Origin: Unio delphinus
Lineage: Eukaryota > Mollusca > Bivalvia > Unionida > Unionidae
NCBI GenBank assembly: GCA_029339505.1
Contig: JAQISU010000033.1
Span: 2,989,001 to 3,053,000, forward strand
DNA length: 64,000 nucleotides
Direction of reading: 5' to 3'
Under the pieces are notes generated by a model that was given only the letters and a program-made list of their open reading frames with translations, was not told the origin of the DNA and made no database searches. This document shows positions 33,305 to 41,459 of this stretch, one piece after another. Within the stretch, counting starts at the first letter, position 1, and each line of letters opens with the position of its first letter. A program made the position numbers and the translations under genes.

Positions 33305-33646
33305 ATGAAAGATTTAAGTATAATGAATCATTGCAAATGGCTTATGATTGGATCAGTGACACCGTGTAACAAATCATGCAGAAATGAATTCTGTTGGTAT
33401 CATATGCAAAGCTTTCGTCGTGGAAGCCTTGGTCCGTTACCCTGTATTCGATGTGGGGTTGGGGTCAGGGGGAAGTCGCAATTATGTCTTATGTGTGGCG
33501 GCAAAAGATACAGGGAACTAAAACGCTATTATGATAAAAGAATAAAAAATACTGTCATTGACCCCAACGATGACAAAATCATAAAGACTCCTCAAGATTA
33601 TATACAGAGACTTATAATTAAACCAAACAATGAATTAGAAAAATAG
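33305..33646 (+). CDS. Cysteine-rich zinc-binding protein, followed by an in-frame 45-codon extension
   Basis: 113 aa with paired zinc ligands: C10, C21, C25, C30 and H33, then CxxC pairs C47/C50 and C61/C64, resembling two linked zinc ribbons or a TRASH/FCS-like finger. The internal ATG at 33323 (MNHC) is an alternative start. The TAG stop at 33644-33646 is followed in the same frame by 45 sense codons ending at TAG 33782-33784, with coding-like composition (segment NRRLKNPVGFVVFDQ). Either the first TAG is a nonsense change, or it is read through. I do not recognise a precise family; a role in nucleic-acid binding or early regulation is a guess from its place beside the replicase. Confidence 0.7.
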   Translation: MKDLSIMNHCKWLMIGSVTPCNKSCRNEFCWYHMQSFRRGSLGPLPCIRCGVGVRGKSQLCLMCGGKRYRELKRYYDKRIKNTVIDPNDDKIIKTPQDYIQRLIIKPNNELEK

Positions 33647-34690
33647 TGTTATTATACAAATGAACCAAGAATTCAGACCTCACCCGTGCTTGTTAATTAT
33701 GAAGCATTCCGTAATGGTATTATCAGAAACCGCAGATTGAAGAATCCAGTTGGATTTGTGGTATTTGATCAGTCAGATAGATAGATTAATATGTGAACAT
33801 TTAATGTTCTCTGTAGGTGTTGAATGATAACTTAATTCTTGAATAATAGAATCAAGGATGGTTATATTGATTCCAATTCTCAGAATAATTCTTTACCATT
33901 TCAAAAGAGACAGGACAAAAAATTCGATTTTCGTATGTCTATAACACCAAGAGAGACAACTCTTAAATATAACCAATGGATATAACCAAGGGAGTTATCA
34001 TTGTGATTTAGCGGCTGGGTATTGTTTTATAGGAAAAGAAATATTTTCTTTTTTTTTAGTGTTTAAGTCAAATATTCTGTCTCACGTGCGATTAATGCGT
34101 ATTTCATAAACATAGGATGTGATCCGGAGATGCAGGCGTTACAGGATAACACACGTGTATACTTTTTCCCTTAGTTTGTGTTAACTTGTTTTATGGGTTA
34201 TTGCGATTCAGCGGCTGGGCATTGTTTTGTAAGAAAAGAAATGTTTTCAAACAATTATATTCTTTGTTTTAGTGTTTAAGTCAAATATGCTGTCTCATTT
34301 AAATACTGTGAAACACCATTAATAAGTAATTCAAGAAAATAAAATAGCATACCTTGCGGATTGCTGTATTAATTCCCTTTATATACTCTCTCCCTTAGAT
34401 GGTGTCGGGTTGATAAGGGAGGGAATAACAACCCCTCCCACCTTAAAAATTACATTACAGTATGGCGTGGGTTATTTCCCCCTAAATTGTGATTCAGCGG
34501 CTTGGGCTATAATTAATTAGAAAAGAAATCAAATATAAAATGTTTTCAAACGATTATATTCTTTTTTTTAGTGCTTTATGCAAATATTCTGTCTCATTTA
34601 AATACTGTGAAGCACCATTAACAAGTAATTCAAGAAAAGAAAATAACACACTCTGTTGATTGACGCTGCTGTATTAGTCACCTTATATAC

Positions 34691-34865
34691 TAAATGAAAG
34701 GTTTAAAGCTGGGGCTTTCAAAGGCCAATCCGACCAGTCAAAAAATAACCCACGCCATTGACACGTGTGCGTGGTTGACTTTTACTCAATCATGCAACCG
34801 GGTTTAATTTCATGGGTTGCTTTGATTGGTCGAATTGGCCTTTGAAAATCAGCCCCGTCGTTTCA
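34691..34865. repeat. About 175-bp imperfect inverted repeat (foldback)
   Basis: ATGAAAGGTTTAAAGCTGGG-GCTTTCAAAGGCCAATCCGA on the left pairs with TCGAATTGGCCTTTGAAAAT-CAGCCCCGTCGTTTCAT on the right. The centre includes GACACGTGTGCG. CCAAT-type boxes occur in both arms. It could be a regulatory hairpin or a nested MITE. Confidence 0.8.
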
Positions 34866-34919
34866 TGTTTGATATGTCTGTGCCGTCCCATCATCATTAC
34901 ATCATCATTGAATTATAAT

Positions 34920-35095
34920 CCACCCTTAATTAAGTTAATTAAGTATATGTATACCTACAATCTGAATGGAGATATATACGGTATTTGTGCTGTCCTTAAT
35001 TAAGTTAATTAAGTATATGTATACCTACAATTTGCCACAACACTCGAGTGGAAATATATACGGTATTTGTGCTATCCTTAATTAAGTATATGTTG
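34920..35095 (+). repeat. Direct repeat with TTAATTAAG core
   Basis: CCTTAATTAAGTTAATTAAG followed by TATATGTATACCTACAAT occurs twice, with a shortened third start. Each is followed by GAAATATATACGGTATTTGTGCT-like sequence. Confidence 0.85.
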
Positions 35096-35589
35096 TGACG
35101 TCACCCCAAGCATATCTTCTGGGCGGTCTAAGATGGCGTTTGCCACGTTAGGCCTCCCTTCCGGAGATGTATGTTTCGGGTTTCCTTTGGGCTTACTTGG
35201 ATGTGAAGGCAACCAAGGAGTTCCAAAGATGTGTTGTCGTATATATGTAACCTCTAGGTCATTTCACGTAAACATACCCTCTTGTGATTCTAACCCGTTA
35301 TTTGACGAGTTAGATTCACTCTTAGGGGAATATATTTCCGGTGAATGTAAATATAAATGACCTAAAATAAATAACATCCATGGATGTAATTAGCTCTCCG
35401 TCACATTTGGGTAGCCCCGTATGGTGTTCAAAAATGAATTACCGGCCAAATAGTGTCAAATCGAGATCGAAGAAATCTCAGAAAAAAAATGGAAATACTC
35501 ATAGAAAGAACCCTATGAAAGACACAGTGGCCTATATCAAGGGGGCCAAATGACTGATAACCGCTCATCATGGTTGTTATTTATTTTTG

Positions 35590-35765
35590 TCTGCATTTAT
35601 ATTTATATATACAGACTGAATTTTAAAAAAGATAGTTATATATACAGACTGAATTTTTAAAAAAGATATTTATATACAGACTGAATTTTTAAAAAAGATA
35701 TTTATATATACAGACTGAATTTTTAAAAAAGATATTTATATATACAAACTGAATTTTTAAAATAT
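35590..35765 (+). repeat. 34-36 bp tandem repeat, five copies
   Basis: Unit TATATATACAGACTGAATTT followed by TTAAAAAAGATATT. It ends about 50 bp before the next gene, so it could act as an upstream promoter array. Confidence 0.9.
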
Positions 35766-35816
35766 TAACGGCTCTTTTATTTTTGAAAAATGAATTAGAA
35801 ATATGTATTATCATAT

Positions 35817-36173
35817 ATGAATTCTGAAAATATGAATAGCATCATAGTTGAAATTGGAAAATTGAAAAATCAGGATATTAAATTGTCAGATGGGTTAAAT
35901 CCTGATCAAATCAAGTCGGATTTTCAGGATATAGAATACGGAGTTAGCACTAACAAGTATATGTTACCAAAGAAATATGCACTCATCAAAAAAATTCAAA
36001 ATTCTATTCGAGACTCTCTTGCATTTTCCAGTGAAGTAGGTGTGCTTGTTCCGTTATATACTATCGTGGAAGGAATACGAAAAGAATTGGGTAACGAATA
36101 TGAATTGAAAAAGGAAGTTAATTCTAAAATTAGAAACTTACGAGCGTTAATTCAAGAAAATGAACTATTTTGA
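35817..36173 (+). CDS. Hypothetical Polinton protein, 118 aa
   Basis: First gene of the rightward block. It is charged and mainly helical by composition, with segments YALIKKIQNSIRDSLAF and LKKEVNSKIRNLRALIQ that look like amphipathic helices. No cysteines, no membrane segment and no family recognised. A near-start ATG at 35832 is an alternative. The gene is followed by two stem-loops (36207-36225 and 36255-36273). Confidence 0.55.
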   Translation: MNSENMNSIIVEIGKLKNQDIKLSDGLNPDQIKSDFQDIEYGVSTNKYMLPKKYALIKKIQNSIRDSLAFSSEVGVLVPLYTIVEGIRKELGNEYELKKEVNSKIRNLRALIQENELF

Positions 36174-36206
36174 TTGACCGACCCTCAAAAGATTTTGTCA
36201 GACAGT

Positions 36207-36273
36207 AAAATCTCCTTGAGATTTTCATTTTTTTTGTCATTTTTTGATTGAATCAGTGAAAATATTTCACACT
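36207..36273 (+). terminator. Two stem-loops after the 118-aa gene
   Basis: AAAATCTCCTTGAGATTTT (36207-36225) is followed by a T-rich stretch (TTTTTTTT from 36229), and AGTGAAAATATTTCACACT (36255-36273) has a 7 bp stem. Similar hairpins follow other genes of this block. A role in 3'-end formation is inference. Confidence 0.5.
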
Positions 36274-36369
36274 GCGAAAATAAAATAGAATCCTAACTTT
36301 TAAGAACTTTTTCCCATGTAAAATCGACTACTTGACCCTACGAGGTTTTTTGATGAAAATCGATGAAAA

Positions 36370-37026
36370 ATGACCAAACATCACTGAAAACTAGATGCAA
36401 TTAAGAAATTTATACCAATTCGTGACTCTGTCAGGAATAAACTGCAACAACGACAGAGTTTACAAACTGATTTTGCTCTGGGGTCTGAAGAATTGTTTAA
36501 ACCAGTAACCACAGCAACGAAGGGCGTAGAGCGTGCTTTACTGGGAGATGGTCCCGAGACGGGAAAATCTGTTATTGGTGAACTTGAAAAACTAGCAGCG
36601 AAAACTGAACAAACTGAAAAAACTGATCCGAAAAAAACGACTGTTTCTCTGTTGAATAAATTTACTGATCATGCTAAAATATTAATAAAAAAACCTAGTT
36701 TATTGAAATCAAAGGATTATCAAGCCTTTGGTAATTTTGCTGCTCAAAGTTATAATTCAGAAAAAGATTTTTTAAAGGACGAGTATAAAAATGATAGAAT
36801 ATCAAGTAATGATTGGTTCGATTATTTGTATAAACTAAATAAAGGGATTGGTCGTTTGAATAAGGATGAGATAGGATACAAGGAATTTAAAAAGGGAATT
36901 AGTAATTATAAAAGAGAACAAATAGAAGAGCGACAACGAGAAATAGAAGAACGGCAAGAACTAAAACGTCAAACACCAACACGTAGACAAACAAGAAGAC
37001 AAAAAAAAACAACAACTACCACCTGA
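36370..37026 (+). pseudogene. Charged virion-block protein, N-terminal part (stop-interrupted)
   Basis: The open frame is free of stops from 36388 to 37026 but contains no ATG in its first 100 bases. An in-frame ATG at 36370 is cut off after five codons by TGA (36385-36387). From 36493 the protein reads FKPVTTATKGVERALLGDG, then a lysine-rich helical middle (LLNKFTDHAKILIKK, NDWFDYLYKLNKGIGRLNKDE) and an Arg/Gln/Glu-rich tail. The frame ends after a nine-A run (37001-37009). The following 110-aa frame repeats the tail wording (a second QTPTRRQ-coding block), so 36370-37380 is probably one gene with breaks. Function unknown; core-protein-like composition. Confidence 0.6.
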
Positions 37027-37047
37027 TGATGATGATTTAGAAGAACG

Positions 37048-37380
37048 ATGTCAAACACCAACACGGAGACAAAAAAACAAGAAGACCCTAATGATGATTA
37101 TTTACAAGAAACGGATTTAGAAAAACTAGATGAAGCAGCTGGTTATAGCGGAAGTGGACTGCAAAATCCAAGGATTGGAAACACTTGTCCTGATAGTGTT
37201 ATCAATGATATATCACGATTAGATGTTCTTGTAGGAGGATTCCGAGCTGGAAATAACTCGCCAGAAATAATTAATGAAGCAGCTGATATCTGTAGACGGT
37301 TATTTGCCGGCGGTATCATGGATATCAAAACATATCGAGATTTCATTGACGAGTTAGCAAATGGGTATCATAGTGATTAA
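37048..37380 (+). CDS. C-terminal part of the charged virion-block protein
   Basis: 110 aa acidic at first (EDPNDDYLQETDLEKLDEAA), then a glycine-containing hinge and a helical end (SVINDISRLDVLVGGFRAG, EIINEAADICRRLFAGG). The first codons lie in DNA that duplicates 36968-37000, and a seven-A run (37071-37077) marks a probable second frame shift relative to the upstream segment. It could be an independent small gene, but the repeated tail coding and close spacing favour one protein. No family recognised. Confidence 0.6.
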   Translation: MSNTNTETKKQEDPNDDYLQETDLEKLDEAAGYSGSGLQNPRIGNTCPDSVINDISRLDVLVGGFRAGNNSPEIINEAADICRRLFAGGIMDIKTYRDFIDELANGYHSD

Positions 37381-37382
37381 AT

Positions 37383-37404
37383 AACAATTGAAAACACTAT
37401 TGTT
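37383..37404 (+). terminator. Stem-loop after the 110-aa frame
   Basis: AACAAT (37383-37388) pairs with ATTGTT (37399-37404), followed by TTTATA. It begins only two bases after the stop codon. Confidence 0.5.
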
Positions 37405-37413
37405 TTTATAATA

Positions 37414-37845
37414 ATGATCATCCATTACAATCATGATAAACCAACCCTCGTCTATGTAGTTAATTCACGGTTTCCAGTTTATAAAGCATACTATGGAGAT
37501 GGCCTCGGCAATACCATTTTAGGATTCTTTTCAAGAATGGCCCCAAAAGTGATGCCGTTAGCTAAACAATTATCAATGAAAGCCATTGATGTTATTCGTG
37601 ATAAGGGTATTAGTACTGTTGGAGATCTTACCGGGAAAGCGTTTTCAACTGCGAAGGATAAAATAACATCATTAGTGAGGCGAAAAAAGAAACCGTTACC
37701 GTCTACAGAAGAAATGCCTGCAAGTGTTAGTAAAATTATAAATAACGCAGTAGATGAAAAACTAGCGTCGATGGTAAATCAAGGAGACCAAAGCAATATT
37801 GCAAATATGATAGCGGGAAGTGGCTTTAGAAAACTACGTCGATGA
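37414..37845 (+). CDS. pVI/pX-like minor virion protein (putative)
   Basis: 143 aa directly upstream of the capsid gene. After a short N-terminus comes a glycine-hydrophobic amphipathic segment (YGDGLGNTILGFFSRMAPKV, about residues 27-46), then helices (AKQLSMKAIDVIRDKG) and a basic KRKK-type linker, ending GSGFRKLRR. The pattern of GLG-aromatic helix, long helical middle and Arg/Lys-rich end is seen in adenovirus pVI/pX-like and Polinton capsid-associated proteins, whose helices disrupt membranes or bind DNA. The assignment is by pattern and position, not clear homology. The stop codon starts an inverted repeat (37843-37861). Confidence 0.6.
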   Translation: MIIHYNHDKPTLVYVVNSRFPVYKAYYGDGLGNTILGFFSRMAPKVMPLAKQLSMKAIDVIRDKGISTVGDLTGKAFSTAKDKITSLVRRKKKPLPSTEEMPASVSKIINNAVDEKLASMVNQGDQSNIANMIAGSGFRKLRR

Positions 37846-37861
37846 AATCCTACGGATTTTC
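37843..37861 (+). terminator. Stem-loop overlapping a stop codon
   Basis: TGAAATCCTACGGATTTTCA starts with the TGA stop of the preceding gene. AAATCC (37845-37850) pairs with GGATTT (37854-37859). A second short palindrome CGCTAGCG follows. Confidence 0.5.
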
Positions 37862-37917
37862 ACGCTAGCGTTTTTCACGATGAAAATCACGATTTAGACT
37901 CTGATAAATAGAATAAA

Positions 37918-39387
37918 ATGTTCAAAAGGTCACCTGATCCAGCATTTGATATGGATGCCCCAGTTGGCAAGAATGATTCTGTACGCGATTTTCAATTTTA
38001 TTCTTATCACGCAGTGCAACCAGATCTCCGATCGCGAATTGAACTTCAAGTTCATGATACCAGTAAATATTTTCTACCGTGTGAGGCATTCATTGAAGTA
38101 GAAGGAGAACTTGTAACAAATGATGCTGCACATAATGATCCACCATATGACATTAACTCAAATGTCCGAGTTGGTTTTGTTAATAACGGCATCATGGCGT
38201 TATTTGAAAGCGCTAGATATCTCATTGATGTAAAAGAAATTAAATCCATTGACCGTGAAGTTGATATGGCCACAACAATCATAGGGTTAGCAAGATATTC
38301 TGATGATTATTCAAGATCAGCGGGTCCATCTATGATGTTTGCAAAGGATACCTCTGATAACGCTGATCACCTTCAATTCATTAAAGTGTTAACAGCACTG
38401 GGTACTGCAGAAGGCAATCAACAAGAAGCAGCTAATCCAGAACGTCGAACTAGACCCGCAGCTGCGTTTGATATTCTCGGAGGCGTTAATGGTAATCTCA
38501 ATTTAGGATTTGCAACACGCGTAGCAACGTTGCATGGGCAGCGTCGACGATTTTCATGTGCGATTCCACTGCATCATATATTTGGATTCTGTAGAAACGT
38601 CCGAAAAGTTATTTATGGAGCGAAGCATACAGTAGCACTTGTACGAAAGGGTACTGATGATGATGCAATCTGGCGTAATGCTGGGGTTGCTCCCGGTAAA
38701 GTCATTTTAACAAAACTATCATTATGGATGCCAGTGTTAACTCCATCAATCACAGAAGAACAGCGACTACTATCATTTATGGATCAAGGAGGAAAGTCGT
38801 TGTTGAGTTGGTTATCAGTGACTACGGATATTAAACTGGGTAATGTTGATGGTACATTCACATGGCACCTGGCATCAAAACAAGGGGTTTCAGCTCCACG
38901 TCATATATTTATTGCGTTACAGAATGCTGCGCGAGTTGGTAATCAAGAACGAAGTCATATGATATTTGATCAGTTAGGTGTTAATGAAGTCTCGCTGAGA
39001 ATAAACGGACAGCAGGAACCATCCGAGGATATACAACTTGATTACGGTCAGAATCATATTGCACGTGTCTATCATAACCTGTTGTCATTTATGGCACGTG
39101 ATCAAAATGTGGATACCGGTTTGCAAATATCACAATTGGATTTTAAAAGCCTCTATCCGATTTATTACTTTTCATTGGAACATCTTGATTTGATGAGACA
39201 ATCTGTCGTTGATATACACTTTAGAGCCCGTGTAACCCGTCCGACTGGTGCACCAGTTGCTGGGGTACATCCTATCCTTATCCCGAATTATAGAGCGGTT
39301 GCTGTCATTCTCAGTGATAAATCAATGTTACTTGAAGGTGTTGGTGGAAGAATGAGAGTGGTAGATGCCCCAGTAGAAAACATGTAA
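37918..39387 (+). CDS. Major capsid protein, double jelly-roll
   Basis: 489 aa, intact, the central gene of the virion block and the main shell protein of the PRD1-adenovirus lineage. Recognisable features are an N-terminal segment RDFQFYSYHAV, a proline-cysteine PLHHIFGFC block followed by KVIYGAKHTVALVRK (about residues 217-245), alternating beta-strand patterns throughout and a conserved IDREVDM/arginine-rich middle. The protein has no signal peptide or membrane segment. It is expected to form trimeric capsomers; assembly would need the protease and the penton-like protein in the same block. Its start has ATAAATAGAATAAA just upstream, a TATA-like run. Length and order fit Polinton capsid genes. 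Confidence 0.92.
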   Translation: MFKRSPDPAFDMDAPVGKNDSVRDFQFYSYHAVQPDLRSRIELQVHDTSKYFLPCEAFIEVEGELVTNDAAHNDPPYDINSNVRVGFVNNGIMALFESARYLIDVKEIKSIDREVDMATTIIGLARYSDDYSRSAGPSMMFAKDTSDNADHLQFIKVLTALGTAEGNQQEAANPERRTRPAAAFDILGGVNGNLNLGFATRVATLHGQRRRFSCAIPLHHIFGFCRNVRKVIYGAKHTVALVRKGTDDDAIWRNAGVAPGKVILTKLSLWMPVLTPSITEEQRLLSFMDQGGKSLLSWLSVTTDIKLGNVDGTFTWHLASKQGVSAPRHIFIALQNAARVGNQERSHMIFDQLGVNEVSLRINGQQEPSEDIQLDYGQNHIARVYHNLLSFMARDQNVDTGLQISQLDFKSLYPIYYFSLEHLDLMRQSVVDIHFRARVTRPTGAPVAGVHPILIPNYRAVAVILSDKSMLLEGVGGRMRVVDAPVENM

Positions 39388-39390
39388 TTG

Positions 39391-39432
39391 AAAATCCGAA
39401 GGATATTTCCATTGAATCGTTTTACGATTTAG
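39391..39432 (+). terminator. Stem-loops after the capsid gene
   Basis: AAATCCGAAGGATATTT (39392-39408) and AATCGTTTTACGATT (39414-39428) are two consecutive inverted repeats in the 64 bp gap before the next gene. Confidence 0.45.
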
Positions 39433-39451
39433 AATCAATCTATTATGTATA

Positions 39452-39862
39452 ATGTCATATAGTGTTATTAGTGTTACGTTAACTCCTGGTCAAATCAAAA
39501 AATTGCAATCAGAATCGGCTAAAAAATGTGGAACCACAATCACGTTGAAACCTAATCAAATGACTGGTGGTGCAAATAAATTATCGCTGACAACTCGTCA
39601 GGTGAAACATTTCAATGATGCTTTCAAGGATAAAAAAGGTGTTCAGATTACTCTTTCTGCGGCTGCTATCAAAAATATGATTAAAACAGGCGGTATATTT
39701 CCATTGTTAGCTGCAATACCAGCATTGATTGCAGCAGCAGCCCCAGCGGTGGCTAAAGCAGCGGCGTTAGGAGCCGTTAGTACTGCAGGAGGAATGGCGT
39801 TGAAAAAGGCAGCTGGACAAGGATATAAAAAAAGAGACGATCCGTTCACGGATTGGGTCTAA
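39452..39862 (+). CDS. Membrane-active minor virion protein with GG-hydrophobic segment
   Basis: 136 aa. The first two thirds carry a thrice-repeated short pattern, visible as SVTLTPGQIKKL, KLSLTTRQVKHF and QITLSAAAIKNM, each a small beta-turn-helix unit. Then come GGIFPLLAAIPALIAAAAPA (residues about 81-100), an Ala-rich hydrophobic helix after a double glycine, and a lysine-rich end. Proteins with this arrangement are common in Polinton virion blocks and resemble adenovirus pX/pVI in the GG-hydrophobic part. A membrane or vertex role is inference. The stop codon lies inside the first unit of the 45 bp tandem repeat shared with the protease start. Confidence 0.7.
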   Translation: MSYSVISVTLTPGQIKKLQSESAKKCGTTITLKPNQMTGGANKLSLTTRQVKHFNDAFKDKKGVQITLSAAAIKNMIKTGGIFPLLAAIPALIAAAAPAVAKAAALGAVSTAGGMALKKAAGQGYKKRDDPFTDWV

Positions 39863-39985
39863 GACTACCAGGAACCCCGTATTCATGGTACAGCGGAAAA
39901 GGTCTAAGACTACCAGGAACCCCGTATTCATGGTACAGCGGGAGATCCGTTCACGGATCAGGCCTGAGACTACCAGGAACGGTTT
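39856..39985 (+). repeat. 45-bp tandem duplication at the junction of two genes
   Basis: GGTCTAAGACTACCAGGAAC followed by CCCGTATTCATGGTACAGCGG occurs at 39856-39900 and 39901-39941. A shortened third copy (GAGACTACCAGGAACGG) ends near 39981, and GATCCGTTCACGGAT occurs both before (39839-39853) and within (39945-39959). The duplication supplies the stop of one gene and the start codon plus repeated basic N-terminus of the next. Confidence 0.9.
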
Positions 39986-40481
39986 ATTAATTCAGAAATC
40001 TTCAATTTCCGAACCTATGGTTCCCAAATCTTCGATGGTTCCAATGTCCAATTTTGATTTAATGGATGCGGCTAAAAAACTAGTGATTAAAAATTTCAGA
40101 GGTGTTTTTATGAAAGATCAATTACCACATCAACCAAACAAAACTGAAACAGGTATTATTAATCTCGATAACAGCACCGGACCTGGAACTCACTGGGTTG
40201 CATACGCTATTGATCCACGTGGGATTGTCTATTTTGATTCATATGGATTAGCCCCACCAAAAGAGTTTATGCGTTATATAAAAACCCTTCCAATGAAGAC
40301 TTGGTATTCTACGCTACCAACACAACAAATCAATGACCCACCAATATGCGGCAGTGAAGTATTAAATGTCCTTGATGCTATTTCTAACTCCTTGGGTAAC
40401 CCAAGGGGGAAACCACCTCATATTGTCGTAAATGACTACACCAGCAATCGCTTTTTAGAGAGAGAAAGAGTTTTACAATAA
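39885..40481 (+). CDS. Adenain-like (C5/Ulp1 fold) maturation protease
   Basis: 198 aa cysteine protease expected to trim capsid and core precursors. The catalytic order is visible: H103 in GTHWVAYA, D118 in VYFDSYG, Q148 in TQQIND (oxyanion) and C155 in PICGSEV. The first 55 residues are basic, low in structure and internally repeated because of the 45 bp tandem duplication. The core begins near SNFDLMDAAKK (about 55), so a start at the second ATG (39930) or at MVPMSN (about 40032) is possible. The frame is intact. The next start codon follows after a single base, suggesting co-transcription or coupled translation. Confidence 0.9.
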   Translation: MVQRKRSKTTRNPVFMVQREIRSRIRPETTRNGLLIQKSSISEPMVPKSSMVPMSNFDLMDAAKKLVIKNFRGVFMKDQLPHQPNKTETGIINLDNSTGPGTHWVAYAIDPRGIVYFDSYGLAPPKEFMRYIKTLPMKTWYSTLPTQQINDPPICGSEVLNVLDAISNSLGNPRGKPPHIVVNDYTSNRFLERERVLQ

Positions 40482-40482
40482 C

Positions 40483-41430
40483 ATGATTGATATTTGGGGG
40501 AGACCTCTGAAACCCAAACCCGATGGCACTGCAACCCCTGATTCTATCAAGGGTATAACAAAAAAAATTAAAGATGAAATAGCTGAGACATTGAATTTAG
40601 AAAGTGTTGAACCCAATGAAATAGTTGTATTTCAAGATCGCCAGGGTAAATTGAAATCTAGTAATATTTCTCTGGATGATATTTTAGTTAAACAACAAAA
40701 CGCAATCGAGAACACCGTTGCGTTATTTTCCGATCAGGGTAAATTGAAAACCAGTAATATTTCTCTGGATGATATTTTAGTTAAACAACAAAACGCAATC
40801 GAGAACACCGTTGCGTTATTTTCCGATCAGGGTAAACTCAAACCGGGTGTACTCGTTTCGACGATTACAGATCGGTTAAAAATTCTCAACGATGAGTTAA
40901 ACAATTCTGTGGTTGTACTAACAACACTTGAATCTAGAATTGAAGAACACATAAAACAGTTTACCGCATTTCGTAGAAATATCATTGATAAATTTATTGG
41001 AACTACATTCGATAAAATTGAACTAAAACTCCCTGATATTAAAAAATCCATCGATGAGACGAAAACTTTCATCGAAGCCGTCAAAGGTGATTTTTCGAGG
41101 ATGATAACAGTCATTGAAAAAACAAAAATTCCTCATGCGAAAACCAACAATGTAGTATACACAATCCAACACGGATCATTTGAGTGGACACCTGAAAATA
41201 ACAAATTAGACATCACTGCAACAGTTAAGGGTATTTATCGATTAACAATAGTGAGAACGACTCAATTTAATATTTCATCGTCCAGTTCATCCGGGGTCAA
41301 TAATACGATTTCAACGATCATCGACAAGGATACAACTGAACAGTTCACGTTAATAGCTACTGATAAAAATTTGGTTAGGGTTACAACAACGTGGTATGTG
41401 GAATTCGTAGCGGATTTAAGTAAATCGTAA
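40483..41430 (+). CDS. Coiled-coil fibre-like virion protein
   Basis: 315 aa. A short N-terminal tail with MIDIWGRPLKP is followed by two identical or nearly identical 31-residue units (QGKLK...ALFSD, about residues 54-115, 93 bp each) and the start of a third, then a long heptad region (about 125-215) with Leu/Ile spacing. The C-terminal head (about 220-315) is rich in Thr, Ser and beta-type patterns (WTPENNKLDITATVKGIYRL). Tail, repeated shaft and beta head are the plan of trimeric virus fibres. Receptor-binding or spike function is inference; a structural scaffold is the alternative. Intact frame, one base after the protease stop. Confidence 0.62.
   Translation: MIDIWGRPLKPKPDGTATPDSIKGITKKIKDEIAETLNLESVEPNEIVVFQDRQGKLKSSNISLDDILVKQQNAIENTVALFSDQGKLKTSNISLDDILVKQQNAIENTVALFSDQGKLKPGVLVSTITDRLKILNDELNNSVVVLTTLESRIEEHIKQFTAFRRNIIDKFIGTTFDKIELKLPDIKKSIDETKTFIEAVKGDFSRMITVIEKTKIPHAKTNNVVYTIQHGSFEWTPENNKLDITATVKGIYRLTIVRTTQFNISSSSSSGVNNTISTIIDKDTTEQFTLIATDKNLVRVTTTWYVEFVADLSKS
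40642..40827 (+). repeat. 93-bp in-frame tandem duplication
   Basis: Two copies (40642-40734, 40735-40827) differ at only a few bases (AAATCTAGT versus AAAACCAGT), so the duplication is recent and preserves the reading frame. Confidence 0.92.
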
Positions 41431-41459
41431 TTGAAAACGATAGCGTATTTAAAATAAAA

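Larger units (their letters stand above)
33785..35816. other. 2-kb non-coding, repeat-rich hub inside the Polinton
   Basis: No supported gene. It holds: three diverged direct copies of a 110-200 bp block beginning GATTCAGCGGCTGGGCATTG (starts about 34012, 34204 and 34491); a long inverted repeat (34691-34865); a TTAATTAAGTATATG repeat (34920-35095); and a 34-36 bp tandem repeat (35590-35765). A 75-codon frame at 35133-35360 starts in a good ATG context (AAGATGGCG) but has no domain. The position between replication genes and the virion block suggests a promoter, enhancer or origin role, which is inference. Confidence 0.6.

Noticed and set aside
35133..35360. 75-codon frame in the Polinton hub starting AAGATGGCG
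   Set aside because: Good start context, but no recognisable content, and it lies among repeats; not called without homologues.
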